Assembly: GCA_032191485.1 (NCBI GenBank) | Contig: JAVDOI010000011.1 | Location: forward strand, 2,079,438 to 2,143,437 | Reading direction: 5' to 3' | Origin: Leptoclinus maculatus | Lineage: Eukaryota; Chordata; Actinopteri; Perciformes; Stichaeidae | DNA length: 64,000 nt | Notes under the pieces: generated by a model | The model's input: only the letters and a program-made list of their open reading frames with translations | Databases searched by the model: none | Told to the model about the DNA's origin: nothing | Part shown: piece by piece, positions 1-11,400 of the stretch | How the letters are laid out: each line of letters begins with the position of its first letter | How positions within the stretch are numbered: the stretch's first letter is position 1 | Program-made: the position numbers and the translations under genes

Positions 1-52
1 AGCGGGAGTAAAAGGGTGGGTGGGGGGCGGGGGGGGGTTTGGGTATGCGGAC

Positions 53-232
53 CTGTCAAGGATGCCACGTGATGCCAGCGCCTGACTGGGCTCCAGCGGG
101 CGGCCGTTGACGGCGAACTCCATGATGCAGCCGACAAAGTCGTGGGTGGCGACCTGACCGCGCCGATGAAGGACGGGTTCTATTGACCTGACGCCTCCAA
201 CCGAGAGCCTGTTGGGCTGCACGTCCAGGATC
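53..232 (-). CDS. fat4: fat4 exon (probable exon 13): end of laminin-G domain 1
   Basis: This 180-bp exon is phase 2 at both ends, so it could be skipped in frame. It encodes ILDVQPNRLSVGGVRSIEPV, LHRRGQVATHDFVGCIMEFA and VNGRPLEPSQALASRGILD. VGGVRS and DFVGCIMEFAVNG are the typical C-terminal LamG strands with the conserved Cys. The acceptor is unusual: an 11-unit TG repeat runs straight into gcag. The donor, GACAG|gtccgc, is weak. Reading on past the donor gives SAYP rather than the CPRLEG-like sequence expected in FAT4, which supports splicing there. This is the last fat4 exon in the window; the following EGF, LamG2, membrane and tail exons are off the left edge. Confidence 0.92.
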
Positions 233-435
233 CTGCACACACACACACACACACACAAAGACTTAAATGCACGCAGACACAAAAAGTGCATATGCACAGA
301 AATCAGAAAAAGCTTATAAATGCATTCAAGTATGCATGCACACGCACACACACACACACTTATACAGAAAGACACTGCGGGTCATCGAGTTTCACAACAA
401 CAGGGTCCCGAGACCCTCACAAAATAAACCTTCTG

Positions 436-475
<40 letters not shown>

Positions 476-2389
476 CAGTGTCAAATGTTCACCCCACAAG
501 GCCTGGCTCAGAGCGGTGTGTAAAGGCAATGGTGACCCAGTTATTCGATGAACGTTTACATCATATATTGCATATTTACAACAGATGACTTCATTTTGAC
601 CTTGAATTTTTTTGTATCATCAGTGCACAGAAATGTACGAGGATTGCATTTTTACTTGTTTTGTGATTCGCTTTTCATCCAGAAACTTTGACAGTAAAGA
701 AGTAATGAAATAGAGCACGTGTTGTATTCTGCAGTCTCAGCTCAGCTTTGGGAGCAGAATTAACCTCTTTGACAGAGCCAAACTCAACAAACACACGGTA
801 AGGATGAACATACAAGTATCTGACGAAAAAGAAAACTATTGTCAGACTGAAGCCCAATATTCAATTAAAACAAGAAAGAAATGCAACCAGTGACAAGGAG
901 TTCAAAATCAGCTAATATGTTCCCACAAGGTGCAGAAAAACTATTGGTTCTGTAACACGGAAAATGTCATCATGCGTTGAGTTTTTCAAGCCTTGGACCT
1001 GAAACTGTCAACACTATTTGAATGTATACAGTTGGATCATAGAGACAGAACATCTGTGTACTTTAGGTGTGTGATTTGTCTTACCAGTCAGTGTGCACTG
1101 CCACATTGCTCACGGCGCAGTAGCCTGGTTCCTGTTCATCACCACACAGGTCCACAGTCAGAGATGCAGCCTAAAATATTACAGAAACACACACACACAC
1201 ACATGTTACGTGTGATTGTCTTAAAGACAGCAGCTGTGAAGTCACACTGCCTCAGTCAATTATTGACCTTTTGACACAACATCTTTAAACAACAATTTCT
1301 GGTAGACTGTGGTTGACGTAGTTGAAGGTTGTCGTCACTGTTTACTTTCTGTATAATCAGTGCCATGTGTGAGTGTCACTTGTGCTGGTCCAATACAAAC
1401 TGCTCTCTTCCAGATGTCGCTCAGCTAACTTGAGTTTTAGTTTAAGTCAAAGTCAGTGGGTGGAGCTAAATAAGCTCTTTGGAAAAGTAGACTTATGGTG
1501 GAGTTGCTCTTTCACTACTAACTAGCTATCTAGCCTAGCAGGGCTACTCTATAGCAATCTAGGGGAGGTAGTTAAAATGACAAAAATGGATAAAAAGTCA
1601 ATATTTTTAAGGAATGATGTAGAACAACATAGATAACAGTGCTGGTACGTGGATTTTGTTAGCGTTGGACACCGCCCTGCTAGCTGTCTCCCCCTGTTTC
1701 CAGTCTTTGTGCTAAGCTAAGTTAGCTGCTGGTGCTAGCTTCATACTTTCCGTAGAGACAAGAGAGTGGTATTTCCCAAAATGTTGACCTATTCCTTTAA
1801 AAAAAAGTTCTCTCTACAGAATTCAGAGCTGTTGCCTCCACAGGGCTCTCAACATGGCGACGGCTGAGCCGGCGGCTAGCAGCTAACGGTGCTGACGGCG
1901 CTAACGATGCAAACAACGGCAACAGCGCTGGCGTAACAGTACTAACCTAGGGGAGAACCGGTTTGAGGTTTTATGAAAGCAAAGGAGGATTTGATATCAA
2001 AATCTTCAAAGAGGTCTGGTTTGCAACATGATTTTTTTGCCAAAATATAATTTGATTGTGTTCACATCTTTATCACTGGAACCCATGCAAGTGTGCCAGA
2101 CTAAATATCTTCTTATGCACTGCAGCATAACTTTCGCTCCAGGGTTCTGGTTCAACCTATTGAGGGTCACTTCAACCGCTACAGTTATTTCTCCCAGAGT
2201 ATTTCGGCCCTGTTGTTAATGTAAGCTTTGTCCGCCAAATGGCATGTAGGCCAATTATTTTTCATCAATTCATCACGCCGTTTGAAAGGCGAGTGGCATG
2301 AAAAAAAAAAGCCATACATTACAGTGAAACATTTCCTATTTCCCGTTAATGGTACTAAAGCTTTCGTCCAGATGTGGGTTATTCTCTTG

Positions 2390-2422
<33 letters not shown>

Positions 2423-5400
2423 CTCTGAGAGGGAACGACCCTACCAGGAAGAAAAGAAATGGGCTGGTGAGCAAAATGTCCGGAAAAGTGTGTGAAAGTG
2501 TTGAAAAACTGGGGCAATCACGCTCCACCTCTCCTGGATCTTAAGTAAACACGGACCACACTAGGCCCGGATCTCCGACACAAATCACCCAGGAGAGCAC
2601 GACCCCACCATGGCGCGCACACACACTCACACACACAGCACGCTTTGAGTCCGACACATGGACACTAACGCAGACGAAAAACACACAACGAGGCGAGGAA
2701 CAACAGGACTCGCTTGTCTCGAACACATTCGTGACTCTCTGAAGTGCCATAAAGAGATTCAAGACCACATGAACGTTTCATTAACGTCTTTCCCTGTGAT
2801 CAAAGGCGCTACAGCCACGACTTGAACACACTGCTCTCACTGTCGAGGGCCTCACACTGTGGTGGAGAATATATGCATCTCAAGAAACCCCCCCTTGGAA
2901 ATTAAAACCGAATGTAACTTGTGCTTGGCTATCATCGAAGGAAATGTGAAGGAAGGGCCTCTGGAGATCATTGTTTTCCCCGTGACTAATATAATGGGGG
3001 GAGCATTGCTCTTTGTTGTGGTGCGGACACTGAACCGAGGTTTTCTGCTTGTTTCTAGGACAAATAATTCAGCTAATCAAAGGCGTCATGATTAGCTGCC
3101 GGTGCTAATCAGCTACAGCGAGTCCTAATTTGACTTCTTAAAACCCTGGTTTAAAAACAATATAGCTGAGCTCTCTGATTAGATGTTCTCAGCTGTGATC
3201 ATTTACTGTCCAATCATCACGCAAATGATCATGTATTATTCTCCTAACTCTGCGCTGTGGTCCACAGCCGTGCAGAGAGTTTTGTTTTTATTAGCGCAGA
3301 TTTTGAGACTTCGCAAATACACTGGTGGTGAATGGAATTTATATTAGTTATGCTCAAAGCATTGCAAAAATGACACCTCAGCCACTCAGGATAATCCACA
3401 GATGTAGCGTTGACAGTTTTCATGGGGAACTATTGACCACCGGATGTGAAGAACAGTGAGAAAACACTGAATGTACCCATTAAAAGACAACAACTGCACC
3501 GCTCTCACATGTGAGGTTAAAGCCAATAACCATCAGCGCTGTTGCGGAAGCGTGGCGCCTACCCTCCGGTTCCCCCTCAGGAAAATACCGTTAGCTCTGT
3601 CAACACTTTTGCCATAGTTAGCACTGTTAGCTATGAGCTGTTGGCTCAGGCGTCCCCATGTTGAGAGCCATTGAAATGTGTGAAATCTTATATCATGCAG
3701 CTTTAAATGATGCTGTGTCGGCTTTCATGATGGCAATAGCTTCAATTATAACATATTTTTTTAAAAGCCTGCATAATCAATATACGTCTCACTGACTATT
3801 TCTACATGCACTCTTGTTTTAGAAGCATTCTTTGAACATTTTGAATATGCACCTTTATTTCAGTAGTCATGGTAGGTTGCGACACACTGCCTCTTTCCCC
3901 ATTTACAGTCAGCTCTGTGTGTCGTGCACAAACCACTAAACAACAAGCCAACAGAGATGCATGCCCAGAAGAAAAGTCTTTCAACTTTTGAAACTACTGC
4001 TATCTACTTTCATTTAAAAACAGTTGGCCACACTGATATGTATATCAACAATGGATTAAATGAGTATGTATCATGTGAAAGGGGTCACTTTTTCTGACGT
4101 CTTTCAGCTCATTATTTGGGTTTTTAGGACCCACAGATATTTTCCTACAATCAATGTTGTGCTTACAGCTTGTTGCACTCCTCCCGAGTGCATGACCAAC
4201 AAAGAATAAATCAATGAACGCAGGTTCAAACAGCACAACTGAAACCTGTGATAATGTCATGCATATCAGCCTACACATCACAACACATTTCTTATTAGAG
4301 ACATTGGCAAAGTGCTATTTTGTTCTGACCCTAACATGAGCTCCTGTTGTGAAACTCACTGTGCTGAGACATACTGTCAAACAAATTTGACAATTAAACG
4401 GTTTTGGAAGATGACGTATAATTACGACTGTAACAGAATCTGTGAACTCTCTGCTCCCTCAGATTACTTGGAGCCTTCTAGATGAAGCAGCGTGCGACCG
4501 TGTCCGTGGTTTCTGTCTGCTTTTGACATCGGCTCAGAATCCAGGAGGCACAGAAGGAAACAGACCTCGAGCCTGACCACCGAAATGACCCACAGCACCT
4601 TCTGCAAACATAGCGTTCGGGTTCACTTTATATTTCTGTCTCATTCTTCGAGAGCCGCTACACGACCGCCTCTGCATAATACTCGCTGGGCACAAGATGC
4701 GGACAGAATCACAGGTCTCGACGTGTGCTGTATTCCTTTCCATCCCGTCACTCTGCACCATCTCAAAACTGACAATTTAACGATTTTACCAGCTTCCTAT
4801 GAAACTCTCGGCGCACGGTGGGAAATGACAGATTTGAAGTCCAGCAGGAGAGCTACATTATAGAAGCTTTGACAGGGCCTGGTCGGATTTTTTTCCAACT
4901 CTTTCCTTGCCACTGCATTGCTGGCTCTCATTCAGAGCACAGGAGACAGAGTTTCAACCTTCAGAGCCATTTTGGATCCTCGTATTGTAAATCACAACGA
5001 GCAATAAAGTATAATTACAAACCGTGAAAACCATAAGCTGAGCTACCCGTGGTTTCGGGGAGGTTTAATTATCATCTGATGGTGCAAAAAAGAATATAAG
5101 GCCACATTTGGATGCAGGTTCCAGCTATAAAAGCCCAAGAGTTAAACACTATTGATAGTGCAGCACACGTTGTAAGTCCATACCATGAATGTTTCTGCTG
5201 CTAAACCCATGAGAACTATTAAGCCACTACATTTTTCAAGAATGCATGATGAAAAACGTTTAACATGTGATATAATTTCTATGATTTAAATAGCCGTGCT
5301 TACCATCCCAGCTCTCCTGGCGATGACTGTGTGGAACTGCCCATCTGAAACTTTGATCATGGTCATCAGTTTATAAGTTCCACTTCCCAAGTTGAAGGAG

Positions 5401-8400
5401 AAGCGCATCCGTCCCTCGAAGACCTCCAGAGCCAGGAACTCCGCCTTGTCTCCGGTCTGGTTGTCGTGGTTGTACATGAGCAGCGCGTTGCTCTTCAGGG
5501 TAGCAAACTTGATATAGATGTAGTTATTGTTGGGATCCAGAGACGGAAACTCCATGTAGGAGAGCTCCTCAAAGCCATAGCTGTTAAGTTCACAGTGTTT
5601 GCCGAAAACCCCTTAGGAAAAAACAAACCAAAAGAGGAATCAGAGAGGAAGCCAATGAATGATTCACGGTGCTGCTGTGATAAAAATATCTACAGATAAA
5701 ACAGAATCTTTATCGAGCGACATAATGAGTTCTGTATTTAGTAATAACAAAGCAGATTTAAATGCTGTCAGGTCATAATCTTGGCTCCTCGAAAAGTTCT
5801 TTTTGCCCAAATTGGAGGCCTTTTGATGATAGCAGCAATACAAACCATGACAAATGGAGAGACAAAATGAAATGTCAGTGTCCACATTTAAATCATGTAT
5901 TAATAATATAACTTTCTTTTGGGAGACTGCACGACTGAAACATCTTGTTTTCCACTTTACAGAGGCTCGCTTATACCCTGAAAAGTTTCCTACTATTACT
6001 TACCAAATGGACAATGACAGTAATATCCATCCACCCGATTCTGACAGGAGCCGCCATTAAAACAAGGGTTACACGCACAGTGATTGATGATGGAATCACA
6101 CGTTTTGCCTGGGTTCACAGAACAACACAAATTAAAATGGATGAGGTGGCAGACAACACAGGAAAAACCAGAGGGGAACACAGTTCACTTCCCCCACAGG
6201 CCAAGTCATGCAGGCCTTTCATCGCCTCACAGCTGAGAAATACACTGCAAAAAAAGCAAAAGACCTGGGCTCCAACAAATCATTTGAAGTTGTAGCGTGT
6301 TTAAAAAAATAGTTTTCGTTGAAACAACCATCAAATGTATAATATGAAGATGTATTTTCAACTGTTTTAGTGCAGTTTCTCTTATTCTTATGACACAAGT
6401 GATGCTATTATGGAATAGAAATCACTTGTCCAAGATGACATCATTTGATCCAAAACATCTTGAAACTTCCATAGGAAAAAAATAAATGATCTCACTCAAT
6501 TGGCAGAATTGTTCTCACTAAGAATAATTAGATTTTCAAACTCGCTGCAAGATGAAATAACGTTTGGACAAGGCTGTTCTTTTTTTGAAAGACAAACAGT
6601 TGCAATGTACATGTTAACATCATGATAAGGAATGTGACACTGATAATACAAAAAATAAGACAATAAATGATCCAGGCATGGCACAAAACAAAAAAAAAAA
6701 AACTGACAATGAACTTCTGCAAATATATTTTAGGTTGTAAATCCTGAGACAAGTTGCTTAATGGAGATTGATTCTGCTGCCAAAAACCTGGCGGGGAAAA
6801 CAGGTTCACTGTGAGGGCATGCAAACTACTGTAAGTCAATAGGTGCATTTCTTCATGAGGGTCATTTATCTTGATGAAATCTAAAAGATTTGTGGTAATT
6901 TTCTATCGTCATAATAAAAAGGGACAGTAATGACTTGACTTGAGGCAAATCGCCTGCCACGGCCCGCTTTAAAAATGTCTTTCAGATGCTGAAGTCAGCG
7001 GCTGGACAACATGCAGGGTGGAAATGACTGTTCTAAGTAATTTCACTTAAAATCCACTCCCATTTTATCGAGGGTAATAACGCAGTGTATTCATTACATT
7101 TCCAAATGAAACGACCTGATTGGATCTTTCATAAAGCCGCTCATTTGTCATACAAATGAGAAAACCTTGATTAAGAAATCTTTGTGTGTACAGTTGGATT
7201 AGAACTGTATCTGTGTGTGGTCATAGCTGCATGCACATGAAGGCACACAATGAAACGCGATACTGGTGAGCTGTGTATGGAGTCTACACTCAAGTCCCGA
7301 CAGGGGTCAGCTTCGAAATCATCCTTTTTATTAAAGCAAACATGGCAGGGTGATATGCATCACAGCTGATACCCCCCAACTAGTAATCCAAAAAACAAAC
7401 TGTCTTTGGCAGCCATGCTTGTATGCTATGGCTACAACACCTCTTGGAAACATTCAGAAGCAAATATTTTCCTTGGACCCAAAGCCATATGTGCTTGAGT
7501 ACATTATTGTGTGAGTGTGTGTCCCCACATGTTCCCCCCCCCCCCCCCCCCCCCCAAGTCTAACACGGGTGACTGTGTGGTCGGACATAAAATGTGACTC
7601 CTGCGTGTGTAGTACCTGCAAAGCCGGATTTGCAGAGGCAGTTGAAGCCGCCGGGGAAGTTCTGGCAAAGTGCCCCATTCTTGCAGGGATTGGAAAGGCA
7701 TTCGTTGACATCCCTCTCACAGGCCATCCCGGTGAAACCTTCAGGGCAGGTGCAGGAGAAACCCCCCACCAGATTGTGGCAGGTGCCGCCATTGTGGCAG
7801 GGCGATGGCTGGCACTCGTTGATGTCTGTCTCGCACAGGGCTCCCGTGTATCCTGGCCTACAGCTGCAGGCGTAGGGCTGCAGGGGGTGGTTGGAAACAA
7901 GGATCACTGGGACACTTTCCTCTGTCTTCATATCGGGCCCGACACTGAGACGCCTCTTGCAGCTGCCTCCATTCTGGCACGGGTTGCGTGTGCATGGATC
8001 ATGGTCCACCGCATCTATTTGCACCCCACTCTGTCTATATAAAATGTCTTTGATACTCTGGAAGAATGTAGCCACACCACTGGGGTTGACATATTGTCCG
8101 TGGCCTCGTTTCACAGCTGCCATTAGGAAAGTCTGATTGTTGAGTTCAAATGCTCCATAAAGCAGCACCCCGGTGCCTAGTCCTGCTAGCTGAGAGTTGG
8201 CAATGCGTAGGAAGCTGAGGTAGTGGTTGGTAAGGAAACTTTTGACTCCTTGAGAGTGGAGTCGAATTAGTATGCTGTTGTCCACTGTGGCATTCGTGAA
8301 ACCCATGAAGAGGACTCGAGCTGTATTGCTGACTGAACCGTGGACGCCATCACTGCTGCGGATGGTTAGTTCAAAAGTTCCATCTGTTGAGCGGGCTTTA

Positions 8401-11400
8401 GAGTTGAGGCTGCACGTTCCAGTTGGGATATTAAACAGGCCCGAGGATGGGGGAATAAGGGAGCAGTGGAATCTATCCTGGATGTCAGGGTCTTGGGGTT
8501 TGACATCTCCCAAAGAACCTCCAGGAAACATGTTCCCAAAGTAGTGGACAAAGATTTCCATGGACCTCGGCTCTGAGGGATTGTCGTTCTGATCGTTGAT
8601 TTTGACGTGAATTGTTCCTGTGGAGGACATTTGAGGCACACCAGAGTCCTTGATCACAACAGAGAGGTAGAAGTCGCTAATCTGTTCCCTGTCAATCTCC
8701 CGACTGGTGGTTAACACTCCAGCTGGACTAAGGCTGAAGTAGCTGTTTGCAGAGCCAGAACCGAGAAGGCTGAATAGGAAAGGGCCTTGGTTTGGTGGTA
8801 GATCCGTGTCAGACGCTGTTAGTGTTGTAACGGCAATGCCAGCTCTCTGATTCTCCATTACCTCGGCATAGGCGGTTGTCAAAGTTGGGCCGTTATCATT
8901 GATATCTTCCAGATTCACTAATAGGGTGGTGCTTCCAGTTGCAGGAGGTGTGCCAGTATCCACAGCAAGAACTGTGAGATTATACACGGGAGTTGTTTCT
9001 CTGTCAAGCTCTGCAGCCACGGACACTTGGCCAGTTTTTGGATTGATGGTGAAAACATTTTTATCAAACTCAGGAGCAATGGAGTATGAAAATCGGCTCC
9101 AGCTCGGGACAGAGTCTGAGTCCTCAGCACTCACAAAGGTAACAAGACCACCAGGCGATAGACCTTCACTAACCTGCACGTCATACAGTTCTTGGGTAAA
9201 AACAGGAGGATCGTTGGCATCAAGAATTGTGATGTTCACAAACACCTCGTCAATATCTGCCCCCCGAATGCTTCCGGCGTTCTTTGCCAACACCTTCAGT
9301 GAAATCTTTTCCTCTTTCTCACGGTCTAGAGTACCTGTGACATAAATCTGGCCTGTTTTCCTGTTGATGCCAAAGCCCTTCTTTCTACTCTTCCCAAAAA
9401 TGAGGTAGTAAACCACTCCATCATCTCCTTGGTCTCGATCACTGGCGAAAACTTCCCCGACCACTGTGCCTTTTGGAGCAGCTTCAGATATTTCAAAGTA
9501 GTACTGTTTTGAGACAAAGCGGGGTACGTATTCATTGGCTCCCTTAAGCTGAATGTTGACATTGGCGAAGCTGCAGCGCTCCTCGTCTGGGACATTGAAG
9601 GCCTTCACTGTTAAATGGTAGACCTGCTTAGCCTCGTAATCCAAGAAGCCCTGGGTGGTGATGGTGCCCGTGTTCGGGTCAATAACAAAGAGGTCACTGT
9701 CTGATGACTGTATCACATAAGCCATGACTGCGTAGGCTCCCGAATCGCGGTCTGTGCCGTTCATTTTGACCACAGTGGTGCCACTGGGAACATTCTCCTG
9801 CACAATGGGGAAGTACTCGTCGGGATCAAACACAGGAGGGTTGTCATTCACATCCGTCACATGTACTGTGACGGAGACATAGCTTGTTTTTACAATCCAA
9901 CCACCATCAGTGGCTGTAACTCTAAGATCATGTTGTTGCTTCTCTTCGAAGTCCAGAGGGTGAGCTAAGGACAACACGCCCGTCTTACTATTAAGCGAAA
10001 ACAGACCCTTGTCGTTGCCTGAAGTAATATTGTATGTGATAAGGCCATTCATTTCTTTGTCTTTGTCTCGAGCAGACAGAGTCCTTATTGCCGTTCCCAC
10101 AACAAGGCTCTCAGGTACGATAGCTGAGATTTGGCTTTGTGAGAACTCAGGTGTGTGGTGGTTTTCCTCCGTGACTGCAACTCGAACTGACGTTCGCGAC
10201 GACAAAGGAGGATTTCCTCTGTCATTCGCTGTGATGTCAATGAGGAAATATTTATTCATATCAGATGTGAGGGAGGAGGCAACAGTAATCCAGCCACTTG
10301 TTTTATCGAGCTTGAATTTACTAGAGCTGTTTCCTCCTGTTATCAAGTACTCAACCTCAGAATTAAGGCCAAAGTCTTTTTCGTCGTGAGCTACAATTCT
10401 AATCAGCCTGGTGCCAACCTTGACACTTTTAGTGACGGGAGTAAAGTAGCTAGGCGAATCAAACTCGGGCGGATTATCATTGCTGTCTACAATGTTTACA
10501 ATCACAGTCGTCTCACTCATCAGAGGCTTGACTGCCCGGTCTGAGGCCGTGACAATGAAACTGTGGCGGTTTATATTAATGCTCCTAGCACCCGTCGAGT
10601 TCTGATATTTCAACTGCTGCTTCACAAATATCTCTCCAGAGCTGGCGTTGATTCGGAAAAACTCTGACTGGGACCGAATGAAATAGAAGATTTTGCCGTT
10701 GAAACTCTCGTCAGGATCTGTGGCAGACACCTGTGTGACCAGGGAGCCCACCTCCGTGAGCTCAGGGTAGTCCAGATAGTACGAGGGACGACTAAATCTG
10801 GGGGCATTATCGTTAATATCCGTAATAAATATAGTGACATCTGTGCTTACTGTCCAGCCAGAGTCATGGGCAGCCACTTTGACAATATAATGACCTGTGT
10901 CTTCTCTATTGAGTGGCCTGCTTATTGTTATGTCTCCTGTGTTTGGATTGATGTTGAATGGAAGGCTGGTATCTGTAATTGAATATCGGCTAATGGCATT
11001 TGAACCAGCGTCCTCGTCTGTGGTGGTGACCCTGGTGACAGTGTAACCCACTGGGGCATTTTCAGCAACTGTGGCGCTAAAGATCTTGGAAAACCTTGGG
11101 GCGTTGTCGTTCACATCCAGTACGTTGATTAGCACTTTGATCACTGTGTTTTTGGGTGGCAACCCACGGTCGGTGGCTTTGACTTTCAAAGTGTACTGAG
11201 CCACCTTCTCCCGGTCCAGTGGCCTGGTGGTTCGTATTTCACCAGTCGCTCTATTCATGCTGAAACTGTTCTCCTTGTTGCCATCAATGATGGCGTATTC
11301 AAGCTGTCCATTAGGCCCGCTGTCCAGATCGACAGCAGAGACCATCAGCACCCGCTGAGGCGAAAGATTCTCCAGTATTTCAGCGTGGAAGGGATCCTTA

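Larger units (their letters stand above)
233..1084 (-). other. fat4 intron (852 bp), UG-repeat rich on the transcript
   Basis: This intron separates the exons at 1085-1170 and 53-232. It contains CA repeats at 236-257, about 345-359 and 444-470, which read as UG repeats in the pre-mRNA. The rest is AT-rich sequence in which I see no coding potential. Confidence 0.85.
1171..5303 (-). other. fat4 intron (4.1 kb) with dispersed repeats
   Basis: The intron separates the exons at 5304-5611 and 1085-1170. It holds a TG repeat near 1187-1203, three dispersed-repeat fragments (1664-1800, 1830-1975, 3537-3695) and a CT microsatellite at 2391-2418. Short ORFs here show no recognisable domains. Confidence 0.8.

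Noticed and set aside
7515..8042. Open frame of 175 codons on the plus strand over the giant exon, and similar plus-strand frames at 8899-9345 and 10009-10389
   Set aside because: They lie antisense to the well-supported fat4 coding sequence and contain no recognisable domain, so they are shadows of the real frame.
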